The notes beneath the pieces are model-generated. The model ran no database searches and was not told the DNA's origin. It saw only the letters and a list, made by a program, of their open reading frames with translations. Source: Flaccisagitta enflata (taxonomy: Eukaryota; Chaetognatha; Sagittoidea; Aphragmophora). Taken from it: a stretch of 64,000 nucleotides of DNA. Shown piece by piece: positions 53,984-63,873 of the stretch; within the stretch, counting starts at the first letter, position 1, and the number at the start of each line of letters is the position of its first letter. The translations under genes were made by a program, and so were the position numbers. The stretch covers positions 56,854,001 to 56,918,000 of the forward strand of contig OZ231127.1 of the NCBI GenBank assembly GCA_965153355.1, read 5' to 3'.

Positions 53984-54370
53984 CAACGGCTTGGAATAGT
54001 GAGCTAAAATTTGGTATGTAAGGCAACCTCGACCTCCATTCGCACACTCTATCAAAAACGTAATTGATTTTCACTGCAAACTGTCCGACAACTGCTCCCT
54101 AGATTCCCTCAACAACAATGCCAATTCTTCCTAACCTATGACAACACATTTCTCAGCAACGGCTGAGAATTTTCATCTGAAATTCAGTTTGCGAGTGGAC
54201 CTCGGTGTACTTTCACACACCTCATCGACAACGGCAGTAATCTCGACCCCCAACTGCTCGTCGACTTCTTCCTCTTTTCCTCCAACAGCAATGTTAACTT
54301 TAATCATCTTATGACAACAGATAATTCCAAAACAGCTTGATGGATTATCATAAAAATCGGCATGCAAGTC
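53936..54370 (+). repeat. Diverged tandem units (about 125-150 bp, three copies)
   Basis: Each unit has ACAACAACACCAATTTC- or CAACAACAATGCCAATTC-like starts, then ATGACAACA, ACAACGGCT with a GAAT, and CGACC(T/C)C blocks, at about 53940, 54110 and 54285. A 15-bp repeat GTGAATTTATGATGT follows at 54395-54440. The rest to 54769 has no gene. Confidence 0.55.
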
Positions 54371-54769
54371 TTTCTTTTGTACCCGTTACACTTCATGTGT
54401 GAATTTATGATGAGTGAATTTATGATGTGTGAATTTATGATGATCGAGTTAAGAAGTGCGAAAACGCGTATTAATTATGCTGCCGTTGAATTGTTCTGTG
54501 TTTGTGAATGTTTATGGGGTGAGAAGAAGTTCTAAGCCCCTGCCCACCCGTCCATAAAAACATTGTGACCTCAGCGTCAATTGTTTTTCTACTTTCACAA
54601 CTTAATTTGTGTATCTGGGGTGAAGGGATTTGACTTCTTTTTTAAATCCATACTGTCCCTTTCAACTCGCCTTTTTTGCTTGTACAATGAACAACAACAA
54701 CAGGGTCGGGCAAGGCCATGATTGAGAAAAATCGGGTGATGTGGGCGGTGAGTTGGTCGTGATTGATAT

Positions 54770-54966
54770 TTAGTTGCGTGCTACGCAACTCTACACCCCG
54801 CTATGTCAGTCGGTTGGTAAATTGGTCAGTCGGTCCCCTTTTTACTTTTTCGGCGTTTTTTAGCTTTTCGAGCATTCACCTCCTGATGTGATGCCCTTGT
54901 GACCTTCGCCAGTACTGCTCCTGCCCACCCACATGCGACTAAGGTAGCCATGTAACCGGCCTTGTT
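54770..54966 (-). repeat. AACAAGG-family dispersed repeat with compensated stem
   Basis: The minus-strand head AACAAGGCCGGTTACATGGC and GTGGGTGGGCAGGAGCAG lead to the core GGACCGACTGACC. The tail GTAGAGTTGCGTAGCACGCA has a perfect 8-bp stem AGTTGCGT/ACGCAACT, where family members elsewhere have AGTCGCGT/ACGCGACT. 54967-55642 has no supportable gene. Confidence 0.85.
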
Positions 54967-55642
54967 AGATGACATGAGATTTTTCGAAGAAATCAACGAA
55001 TGTACTGAACATAAATCCAACGTTGAAAAGAGTAAGAGTTAGCCTAAACTTTGTTTATCTATGCTATATTTGGTTTCCCACTTGAACCACAAAATTCCTT
55101 CCAAACGCAGGAATCCAGATTTTCATCAGGTTGTCAATATTTTAGGCTAGCAACATGGTCAAAGAAATTCCTTCAAAACTCTAGGTCTCAAGAGACCCGA
55201 TTTGCTTCAGATCGTTACTCTTAAGATCGTCATTGAATTGGTCAAATTATGGGTTTTCCAGTTATCAATACTTTGTCAACAACCTGGCAAGTATTGGATT
55301 ATGAAAATACTTTGAAAAAAAATGACCTTGTTGGTTTATGAAATTACCCATACTCTGGAAAAAACATTCAAAAATATATCGAAACAACCAAAACAACAAC
55401 GGAAGCACTTATGAATCGAAGGTTACTAACCTCTGTCTCCAATCATGATTTCATCAGTTCTCCTCCGAGACCAAATCATGATTTCATGATCGATGAACAA
55501 TTTGAACATAGAAAAAGAATAAAAAGATGCTACATATCTTAAATGCCAAATCGATTAAAATTGTTTTTCAATCATTAACAGTAAATACACTATCCATTGA
55601 AAATTCTAATATTTTAGGCGACTTTGAATTAATATCTGATTA

Positions 55643-56165
55643 CCAGTAATGGCGGCTGTCGCCGTGAGGAAAAAAGTCGTAAGGGTTGTTCACTATTCAC
55701 CATGCTTTTGTCTTCAGTCATTGCAACTTGTTTTATTTGTTAGATCCAATTAAGAGCAATATTATGTATTGGTTGCACTGTGCCAAATGAGCTAGATGAG
55801 CTAAAATATTCAAAATCACTCTACCAGACAACCAGCTATGCTTACAGACATGCTTTCTTGGATTTGCATGCTTAAATCAAAACATTTATTCATTTCTTCA
55901 TTTATCGGTTTTGAAATCAGAAAAAAAGAGCAAGCTAAATGAGCTAAATGAGCTAGAATACTTAAAAACAACCTCACAGATGAGCAGCTCTGCTCACTGA
56001 TATGCTGTCTTGTATTTGCTTGCTTAAACATCTATCAATATATTTGCTCATTTATCGCATTTGAAATCAGTAAAAAAAGTGAGCTAAGTGAGCTAAAATG
56101 CTCAAAATCACCCTTACACATGAGCAGCTATGCTCATAAACATGTTTTCTTATATTTGCCTGCTC
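55643..56165 (+). repeat. Dispersed repeat with ACCAGTAATGGCGGCTGT start, copy 2, with internal tandem units
   Basis: 55643-55870 matches 51708-51970. The second half then repeats as units of about 140 bp at about 55785, 55930 and 56075, each with AAATGAGCTA or AAGTGAGCTA, CTCAAAATCAC, GAGCAGCTATGCTC and ATGCTTTCTT-like blocks. Confidence 0.75.
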
Positions 56166-57067
56166 AACCAAACTTAGATACACTCCTTTATTGATCCTAC
56201 ACAAAATCATAAAAAATCGAAAAAAATTAAATTTGAATTTTTCGTAAATAAATCTTTAAAAATTCGTAGCGCAAAAAATATTTGTCCCAGAGACTTCTGC
56301 TTGGCGCCAAATTGAAGAGAATTATCAAATTTACTTACCCTATCAATTTCGTTTGAGGGCCCATTCGGTCGATCGTTTCCCTCAACTTTCCCATAAGAAA
56401 ATGAAAACCCTGTTTCTCTCGAATATGTCAAAAAGTTGAAGACTGACTTCGACTTTTTTCCCGATCATAACAATGTACTACAAGAAAAATTAGAACAAAT
56501 ATGTCTTCTTAAAAAAAGAATGAAAAAAAAAAATTCAAAAAAATTTTTACTAAATTTAGCAGTGAATCTATGGAAGAAAAAATCAACATCAACTAATCTA
56601 TTTTTGTATCACCTTTAACAAACACATATTGATGTAACAGTACCAAAGCAATAAACAAAATATTACATCAAGTTCTTAATCTGACAATCTAAATTCTTTA
56701 TTGAATCATCTCAACAAAATTATGATTTGGCACTTAAAAATCATGCAATAAAACATGATTTGAAAGTCGTGGCAGATGCAGAAATCATGTTTCCACTGCC
56801 TAAAAGCTTACTCCAAACACCTCCTAAAATTATTCTACAAAGATTTCATGGTCAATATCAGGGATGCTATCATATATGCCTCAAGGAATGGAGGAGAAAG
56901 AGGGCCTCCAAAAGCCCTCCTCAAGCCCTCCGCCTCCTCCACCAATGGGAGAGGTCGAAGAGGGGAGTGTTTTCATGAGTTCTGGTGACCATGGAACCCT
57001 AATTATGGTTCCATGGGTCTGGAGGAGGTCTCGATCACGGTCTCCTAAGGCTTACAGCCCTAACTGG

Positions 57068-57068
<1 letters not shown>
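56166..57068. other. No supportable gene
   Basis: AT-rich unique sequence grading into GGAGG-rich sequence from 56880. Frames at 56727-56990 are short, without motifs, and lead into the purine tract. Confidence 0.5.
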
Positions 57069-57100
<32 letters not shown>

Positions 57101-57970
57101 AAGAAGAAGAAGAAGAAGAAGAAGAAGAAGAAGAAGAAGAAGAAGAAGAAGAAAGAAGAAGAAGAAGAAGAAGAAGAAGAAGAAGAAGAAGAAGAAGAAG
57201 AAGAAGAAGAAAAAAAAAAGAAGAAGGAAAAGAAAAAGAAGGAGAAGAAGATGATGATTATGATGAAGAACTAAAGAAGAAGGGGAATATGAATTGAAAA
57301 AGAAGAAGGAGAAGAAGAAGGAGAAGAAGAAGAAGATAAAGAAGAAGAAGAAGAAGAAGAAGAAGAAGAAGAAGAAGAAGAAGAAGAAGAAGAAGAAGAA
57401 GAAGAAGAAGAAGAAGAAGAAGAAGAAGAAGAAGAAGAAGAAGAAGAAGAAGAAGAAGAAGAAGAAGAAGAAGAAGAAGAAAAGAGAAGAAGAAGAAGAA
57501 GAAGAAGAAGAAGAAGAAAAAGAAGTGGAAGAAGAAGAAGAAGAAGAAGAAGAAGAAGAAGAAGAAAAAAGAGAAGAAGAAGAAGAAGAAGAAGAAGAAG
57601 AAGAAAGAGAAGAAGAAAAAGAAAATGAAAGAGAAGAAGATGATGATTATGATGAAGAATTAAAGAAGAAGGGGAATATGAATTGAAAAAAAAGACAAAG
57701 ATGAAGAAGAAGAAGAAGAAGAAGAAGAAGAAAAAGAAAAAGAAAAAGAAAAAGAAAAAGAAAAAGAAAAGAAGAAGAAGAAGAAGAAGAAGAAGAGGAA
57801 GAAAAAGAAGTAGAAGAGGAAGAAGAAGAAGGAGATGAAGAAGAAGAAGAAAAAAGAAGAAGAAGAAGAAGAAGAAGAAGAAGAAGAAGAAGGAGAAGAA
57901 GAAGAGAAGAAGAAGGAAGAAAAGAGAGGAAAAAGGAAGGAAAAAGAGAAGGGAAGAAGGAAAGAGAAAG
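57069..57970 (+). repeat. About 900-bp GAA/GAAA homopurine tract
   Basis: Nearly uninterrupted purines on the plus strand, mostly GAA. A segment of about 55 bp with GATGATGATTATGATGAAGA and AAAGAAGAAGGGGAATATGA appears at 57245-57300 and again at 57630-57685, so the array has a higher-order period of about 385 bp. Glu/Lys, Phe/Leu or Ser readings are artefacts. Confidence 0.97.
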
Positions 57971-58190
57971 AAGTAGGATAACTGAACGAAGAGAGACAAA
58001 CACAGAGAAGGAGGAAGACGAAGTTGAGAAGTAGTGAGTGGGTGGCGCCTGTTGCTCTCACGACGTTCTTCGCACGCGGACAAATCAGGATCACTGACGG
58101 AGTTAAGCGATGACATCGCACAATATCCCTTTCACTGTATCAAATGAGGTGTTTTCATAGCTAGCATAAATCATATGAAGAGAGAAGGAG

Positions 58191-58195
<5 letters not shown>

Positions 58196-58258
<63 letters not shown>

Positions 58259-58425
58259 AACAAGCAGATTACATAATGAGACACCACGCGACATACGGCA
58301 AATTATTGGAGAGGCAGATAGAAAGACTAACAGACAGACAGACAGACAGATATCAAGTCATAGCGACAACCAGCCGGACAGACCGACAGACAAACAGACA
58401 GACAGACAGGCAGACAGGCAGACTC
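58196..58425 (+). repeat. (GA)n and (CAGA)n simple repeats
   Basis: GA at 58196-58256. CAGA tetranucleotides at 58330-58355 and 58378-58425. Confidence 0.9.
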
Positions 58426-59583
58426 AAACTTCAAGAACAAACCGATGAAAACAGTAGAGACGCTCTTATTGCTGATTTCACAAATTGAAGTAGGAACCTC
58501 GTAATGACAACCCTTCCATTCTGTCAAAATTTCCAAAAGCTCATAAATCAAAAACTTAGTTGACAGGTCTGAGTTGTGGGACCAAGTCATTATTACCATC
58601 CCCTCGAGACAGAGGGGGATGACAGCTGGCGGACATCAAATCCGCTGGAATTAGCGGGACCCCTCTGTAACAACAAGGACTTTCTCCCTAGGCGTCCCCG
58701 CTCTTGGTCGATGGAAAATGGACTGGTGGCGCCATGAAGATATGGAGAAGACAGACGATAAACAATTATAGGACCGATAAATCATCTGCTATGGGGAATA
58801 AAGCGTTATTTATGGCAGATAAACAATCTCCGGCGGCAAAATGTTGATAGAATCGCTATGCGTTGATAATGGGTTAGATAGCCCTGTTACTTTGTTAGTT
58901 TCTGTTGTCTTGATCGCATTTGACCAACATTTGGCCTCCTACAGGCAACACTTCCCACAACACTGACTGACTGCCATTTGATACTTTGCAGGGTATTTGT
59001 ATAAAGTTGGAAGGGAGAATTCAGCCTGATCCCATATAACCTAATGAAGTATTAAATCTCTCGTTGTTACCACCAGTCTCTCAATATATAATACAGTAAA
59101 ATGGGTGACCGAAGCGCCTGAGGACTTGATCGTTGGACCTGGCCGTCTCATCTGTGGCCTAAAACTCTCTCTGTCCGCCCTTTTATCAACAACCAAAACC
59201 CTGAACTCCGATGAACTAAAGACTGCAGCCATTCCAGGTGAAGACCCGCCTTCGCCATTCTATCGCGGACATCCCTACCATCTTAAAGTGGTGCATCAGC
59301 CCACCGATCGCACTCAGGTGGCTTCAAGAAGCGCGCAAAAATTCCATATGGTACCAGTTGGGAAGCGCCAGCCACAGGAAGAGTAAGAGGTCAACTGTTC
59401 AAGTATAAGGGACCCCCGTACAACCCGCGTGCGGAAACCAAGACCTTGGCGAATACCCAGGGCAATCCAGGAGGATTGGGCCAAAAATAGCCACAAGGCA
59501 ACAAAAAGAGGAGCCCCATATTCAAAAAGGGTCTATGGTGTGGCCTCACCCGACGCCCCTAAAAAGGCGCGAAAAGTACGCTA
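58426..59583. other. No convincing gene
   Basis: Mixed sequence of higher complexity than its surroundings. A frame ending at 59386 (about 90 codons, no ATG start) has no recognisable domain. It might be decayed retroelement sequence, but nothing identifies it. Confidence 0.35.
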
Positions 59584-60082
59584 CACTTTTTTTTTTTTAT
59601 AAGAACCAAGTTTATAAGAACGTTAGGCTTCAAATCGTCAAAAATTTAAGAACATTGGTAAGAACATAAGAAGGCTTCATTCTTCAAAAATTTAAGAACA
59701 TAAGGCTTAAAACCTTAAAAATTTAAAAACATTTTTTTTCGGGTTTTTTTTCAATCAATAGTTCTTTGTAAATGGACAGACTCTGTATCTTTTCTGTATA
59801 ACAAATCACGTTTTTCTTTGTATAGCATATATTTTTCTACTTTTATTGATCTTGATTCATTCAAAATGTTTAAATCTGCTAGTTTGTTGTTTCATTGACA
59901 TTTTCTTTCTTTTTCTCCTTAATGACAAACTTAAAATTAATTAAGAACGTTCTTAATTGAAGGTTAAACTGTGTTTTTAAATTAAGAACAATTTAAGAAC
60001 GTTCAAGCCTTGAAACTGCTCAAAATTTAAGAACATTGAAGGCTTGCTCAAAAAATGACGTTCTTATAAAAAAAAAAAAGTG
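59584..60082. mobile_element. TIR element, CACTTTTTTTTT ends, TA duplication, copy 2
   Basis: The left end is CACTTTTTTTTTTTTATAAG and the right end, its complement, CTTATAAAAAAAAAAAAGTG. They are flanked by TA (59582-59583, 60083-60084). The interior repeats TAAGAAC and TTTAAGAACATT words in both orientations. It has the same ends as 30466-31396 but a different internal word (there GCACGC). There is no ORF. Confidence 0.85.
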
Positions 60083-60084
60083 TA

Positions 60085-60600
60085 CGTGCAATGCCCATCC
60101 ATCAACATCTTCTTCATTCGCAATTGCAACCAGATTTCTTGAGCAGGAGCCTCGGTCACTCTCACCATCCCCGTAAAGTCGCTGCCCAACAAAAATAAAA
60201 CTGTCACCCAAAATGAGATAAAGACAACTTGGTTATCTTGGGATCAGGCTGTAGCACCAGTCAAGACTTGAACGACATCCTTTGGTTAAGTGAGGAAAGA
60301 AAAGCTTTCCAACAAACAGTGATAACATTGTTAAAATCGAAATATCTTTGTAACATTCAAAAACATTCAAAACAAACAAAAAAAAAATCCTCTATAGAAT
60401 ACTTTAAAAATATCGGTGGTAACAACTGAAAAGGGAACAATATAACACAAAACAATCTAAAGATATTAAACAGACCAAGAGAAAACAGAAAAATCGCGAC
60501 AAAAAAACAAAAAACAAAAAAAAAACAAAAAAAAAACAGAAAAATCACGACAACTACATCGAAAACAACAAAATCGAAAAATCATCAAAAGATATCACAA

Positions 60601-60635
<35 letters not shown>

Positions 60636-60696
60636 CGGGGTTTGGCGCCCCAATCTACAGAGGGACGATTTCAAGGAAAACAACAGCCACATCAGC

Positions 60697-60733
<37 letters not shown>

Positions 60734-60832
60734 CATGCAAAATAACATTCGCGGCGAGTCGCTTTTAGATAGTTAATTTCCTATCCCTGGCTGAAAATTA
60801 TTTCGCCATAACAGAAAAGGGATAATTTGAAA
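60085..60832 (+). other. Leader region upstream of the Gag-like ORF
   Basis: No gene. A-rich simple sequence at 60430-60640, then TTGGCGCCCCAATC (60642-60655), which starts like a retroelement primer-binding site (TGGCGCCC). A (CAA)n tract follows at 60697-60732. No LTR was recognised. Confidence 0.4.
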
Positions 60833-61477
60833 ATGTCCGACACGGAACCTGACGCCGTCGATTATAGCGCCGCCGTGCGAAAGATAGTCTATCCAGACTA
60901 TAAACCCAGAAAAGATTTCACTCTTTGGTTACAAGGTTACAGAGGAAAACTCCGACTTGCGTGTGAGCTGACGGCGGCTCAAGAAGACATCGTCGATGAA
61001 CAAGTCATCAAATCGATCCCCGGCAAACTATCGAGTGGAATCGCGCTCGATGCTTACGACCACCTTTCAACCGACACGAAATCCGACTACGCGTTACTCA
61101 TCAATGCGCTCACCGACGAATTTCTCGACCCGCAAGAACAGGAACGATTCAACAACGATCTTGGATACAACAAAAGGGAAACTGGACAAACCATAAAGCA
61201 ATTCATGCAGGAGATTATCAAGGACCAAAATACGTATTCCGACATTCCAGAGTTCATTGGAACGGGCGATGCCAAGGTCAAAAACCCGCAAAGGGTCAAG
61301 GACGGAATTAAACGCTTCAAAAAAGGAATGCGAAACAAGAAAGGAGAAAAAGACACCGACCTACAAAATCACATGAGATACAACCTGTACAAAGAGGAAG
61401 ACAGGACGTGGGAAAATGCGTATCTAGTGGCCTGCAGGTGGGAAGCAGCCCACGACCAACCATCATCCTCAGAATGA
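60833..61477 (+). CDS. Retroelement Gag capsid-like protein (214 aa), ends at an in-frame UGA
   Basis: The true start is ATG 60833 (context TTGAAAATGTCC); a TTG at 60827 is not a start. The product is helical, with F-T-L-W-L-Q-G-Y near residue 35, A-L-T-D-E-F-L-D-P-Q-E-Q near 95 and Q-T-I-K-Q-F-M-Q-E-I near 125. These are spaced like a Retrotrans_gag capsid domain, which packs element RNA. No zinc knuckle or protease follows. It ends at UGA 61475-61477. The very same frame then stays open to 63859, so this may be the N-terminal half of a larger protein, reached by stop readthrough, a small intron, or before a recent nonsense mutation. Confidence 0.65.
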   Translation: MSDTEPDAVDYSAAVRKIVYPDYKPRKDFTLWLQGYRGKLRLACELTAAQEDIVDEQVIKSIPGKLSSGIALDAYDHLSTDTKSDYALLINALTDEFLDPQEQERFNNDLGYNKRETGQTIKQFMQEIIKDQNTYSDIPEFIGTGDAKVKNPQRVKDGIKRFKKGMRNKKGEKDTDLQNHMRYNLYKEEDRTWENAYLVACRWEAAHDQPSSSE

Positions 61478-63859
61478 GGTGATATTTTATGGAAAGAGGA
61501 GCAGGAGAGGGAGGAGGACGTCGATGATATATTGGAATCCGATTCAGAAGATAGTGAGGATAATGAGGATGGTGAAGTTGTTGACAATGACGAGGGAGAT
61601 GTTTTTGTTCTTCATCATTGGGAGGATGTTGGTGAGAATAATTCAAGTGGTGGTGTTGGTGGTTGTGGTGGTGATGGTGGTGGTGGTGGTGGTGGTGGTG
61701 GTGGTGGTGGTGGTGGTGGTGGTGGTGGTGGTGGTGGTGGTGGTGGTGGTGGTGGTGGTGGTGGTGGTGGCGGTGGTGGTGGTGGTGGCGGTGGTGGCGG
61801 TGGTGGTATCATTCCAGATCATGTAATTACAATAATGGAGGAAACTGTAAACCAAATGACGAATACATACGCTGCCACGGAATGTCTTATTTCCTACGTT
61901 GTAACACAAACAATCAGTCTTCTCAATGCCCTGCAATGTAACTTATCACAACAACAGAAAAAACGCATGAACCAAATCAGAACCAGTTATGGTCGTGGAA
62001 GACAACAGAAACAATTACAAAATATTTATCGTGCAAGTGTAACTCTTCCCATAAGAAACGATATACTTTTGGATGAAAATGTCCAAGTGCATTTTTACAA
62101 AATCGACGAAATGTTGACATTATGGTTGAAAAGTAAAGACAATTGCAATCGATTGAAAGAATTTCATCAGAAACCCATCACGGCCGGCCAGTTCAATTCG
62201 ATTAAAAATTCTGAAATATTTAGAGACATTGCCATCCACTCTGGTGAACCTGTAATTCCTCTGGGCTTGTACTGTGATGAGGTCTTACCGTTGGCGGCGT
62301 TGTATGCCCGTAACGCCAATTATAAGTTATATAATTTTTATATAGTTATCTTAATTGAAGGACCAAACCAACGCAAGTTGGAACAAGTTTTCCCTTTATG
62401 CCTACTCTACACAAAAGATGTGGGGGAAGTGGGATTGAAGGTCATAACTGAGGCAATTGTATCTCGACTGACAGATGTTGTCTCAAATGGCATTACATAC
62501 AACGGTGACCACTATCAAGTCAGATTCTTTATGGTTATCGGCGATAACCTGAGCCAAAACCAACTCTGTGGGATAACACGATCATGGACAAGTGGGAAAT
62601 CCTGTAGATATTGCCATTTCCGTATGGCGGATTTAGCAACTCCTAAGTCTGTGCAAGATATGGCACCAGCTGAACCGCGTACGTCTGAAGAATATATTGA
62701 TGTCATTGCAGCAGAAGCAAATGACTTAATGCTTCCGTATGGCTTTACTCATGTGCCTGCTTTACATCGCATTCCATGGTTCCCCATGAACACGACTACC
62801 TTTTCATTAGATCTCCACCACGACTTCTTCCTTGGCTGCGCAGTAACTTGGATGACAATCATCACTAATAGAATCGTTTTCGATTTACAATGGATCTCTG
62901 CTTCCTCAATGAAAAGTTTGTGGAAACGTTTCAAATTCCGTGGCCATGATTCAAAAAATCGTCCTTATTTCAAGTTTGACATGGCGAAGAAAACAGTCCG
63001 TATATGTAATAAAGTCGCACACGTGCGCACATTTATTCTTCTGTTCAGCACTGTACTCTATCCGGTCATTGGAAACACGGCTGACCCTGTTTGGGTCTTC
63101 TATTTACAAGTCTTGTATCTAAGTCGACTTCTTCTCACTCTAAACCACACAAACGAGACTTTAGAAGAAATGGAAGAAACGATAGTAACTACATTGACTT
63201 TGAGGATGAGTCTCACCAGAACCGCAGATGGACAGTATGATCCCAAAATAAAATATAAAGAGCATAATCTGTGCCATTACCCAAGAGCAATTCGGTTGGC
63301 AGGCCCTTTGTCCCTACAGAGTTCTTCATTATGCGAACAATTCCACCAGTTCGTCAAGAGAGCTTTTGGCAACTCTCGTTGCACAAAGAACGTTCTATAC
63401 ACTATTCTCCGAAGAATTGACCTGAAACTACATGCGCGCAGTCAAGCAATCATTGAACCAAGGAAGGTTAGTCGTTTAACAAGTGAAGAAGATTTACCAC
63501 ATGAAGCTTTAACTTTTTATCGAGGCTATAGAGCGGCTCAGTGCCTCCAAACCGTTGAGCACAACGGATACATGCTTCACCTCAACTCAGTTTATGGCCT
63601 GCCCAATATAGATGGGGAGCCAGATGGGCGTTTTTTCAGAATCCTAGGCATTGCCCAAAGTGACTCAGACATAATTATCCTTTCAAAAAAGTTAACGGCT
63701 CTCCCAATTAAAGAATTGGGCATATTTAAAGTAGAATCAACTTCAAGTGTTCAACGGCAGTTATTAGTACCCTCCCTCGTTCTTCTCCAAGATTACCACA
63801 TATGCAACGAATCAAACAGATTAAACGCCATAAGTTTAAGGAACTTGGACTTGACTTAG
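61478..63859 (+). CDS. tnp2-like (CMC/EnSpm-type) transposase-like protein, continuous with the upstream Gag-like frame
   Basis: Open from the UGA at 61475 to TAG 63857-63859 (793 codons). An acidic Glu/Asp/Ser linker and about 50 Gly come first; the first in-frame ATG is only at 61834, after the Gly tract. The remainder matches the layout of animal proteins distantly like plant Transposase_21. It has F-F-M-V-I-G-D-N-L-S-Q-N, a Cys-x2-Cys-H segment (C-R-Y-C-H-F), L-D-L-H-H-D-F-F-L-G, and near the end H-Y-P-R-A-I-R with L-C-E-Q-F-H-Q-F-V-K. These proteins are thought to be DDE transposases; assignment to CMC/EnSpm is from memory of motif layout. It has no introns or frameshifts apart from the UGA. 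Confidence 0.5.
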   Translation, partial: GDILWKEEQEREEDVDDILESDSEDSEDNEDGEVVDNDEGDVFVLHHWEDVGENNSSGGVGGCGGDGGGGGGGGGGGGGGGGGGGGGGGGGGGGGGGGGGGGGGGGGGGGIIPDHVITIMEETVNQMTNTYAATECLISYVVTQTISLLNALQCNLSQQQKKRMNQIRTSYGRGRQQKQLQNIYRASVTLPIRNDILLDENVQVHFYKIDEMLTLWLKSKDNCNRLKEFHQKPITAGQFNSIKNSEIFRDIAIHSGEPVIPLGLYCDEVLPLAALYARNANYKLYNFYIVILIEGPNQRKLEQVFPLCLLYTKDVGEVGLKVITEAIVSRLTDVVSNGITYNGDHYQVRFFMVIGDNLSQNQLCGITRSWTSGKSCRYCHFRMADLATPKSVQDMAPAEPRTSEEYIDVIAAEANDLMLPYGFTHVPALHRIPWFPMNTTTFSLDLHHDFFLGCAVTWMTIITNRIVFDLQWISASSMKSLWKRFKFRGHDSKNRPYFKFDMAKKTVRICNKVAHVRTFILLFSTVLYPVIGNTADPVWVFYLQVLYLSRLLLTLNHTNETLEEMEETIVTTLTLRMSLTRTADGQYDPKIKYKEHNLCHYPRAIRLAGPLSLQSSSLCEQFHQFVKRAFGNSRCTKNVLYTILRRIDLKLHARSQAIIEPRKVSRLTSEEDLPHEALTFYRGYRAAQCLQTVEHNGYMLHLNSVYGLPNIDGEPDGRFFRILGIAQSDSDIIILSKKLTALPIKELGIFKVESTSSVQRQLLVPSLVLLQDYHICNESNRLNAISLRNLDLT
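61660..61806 (+). repeat. (GGT)n tract coding for polyglycine
   Basis: About 49 GGT/GGC triplets in frame within the transposase-like ORF. Its length implies repeat-slippage variation inside a coding frame. Confidence 0.95.
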
Positions 63860-63873
63860 CATAAACTTAAAAC

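Noticed and set aside
57271-58121. Serine- or leucine-rich proteins of up to 281 codons
   Set aside because: Frames of the homopurine GAA tract.
59105-59386. 93-codon frame as a gene
   Set aside because: It starts at GTG, the nearby ATG at 59101 is in another frame with an early stop, and no domain is recognisable.
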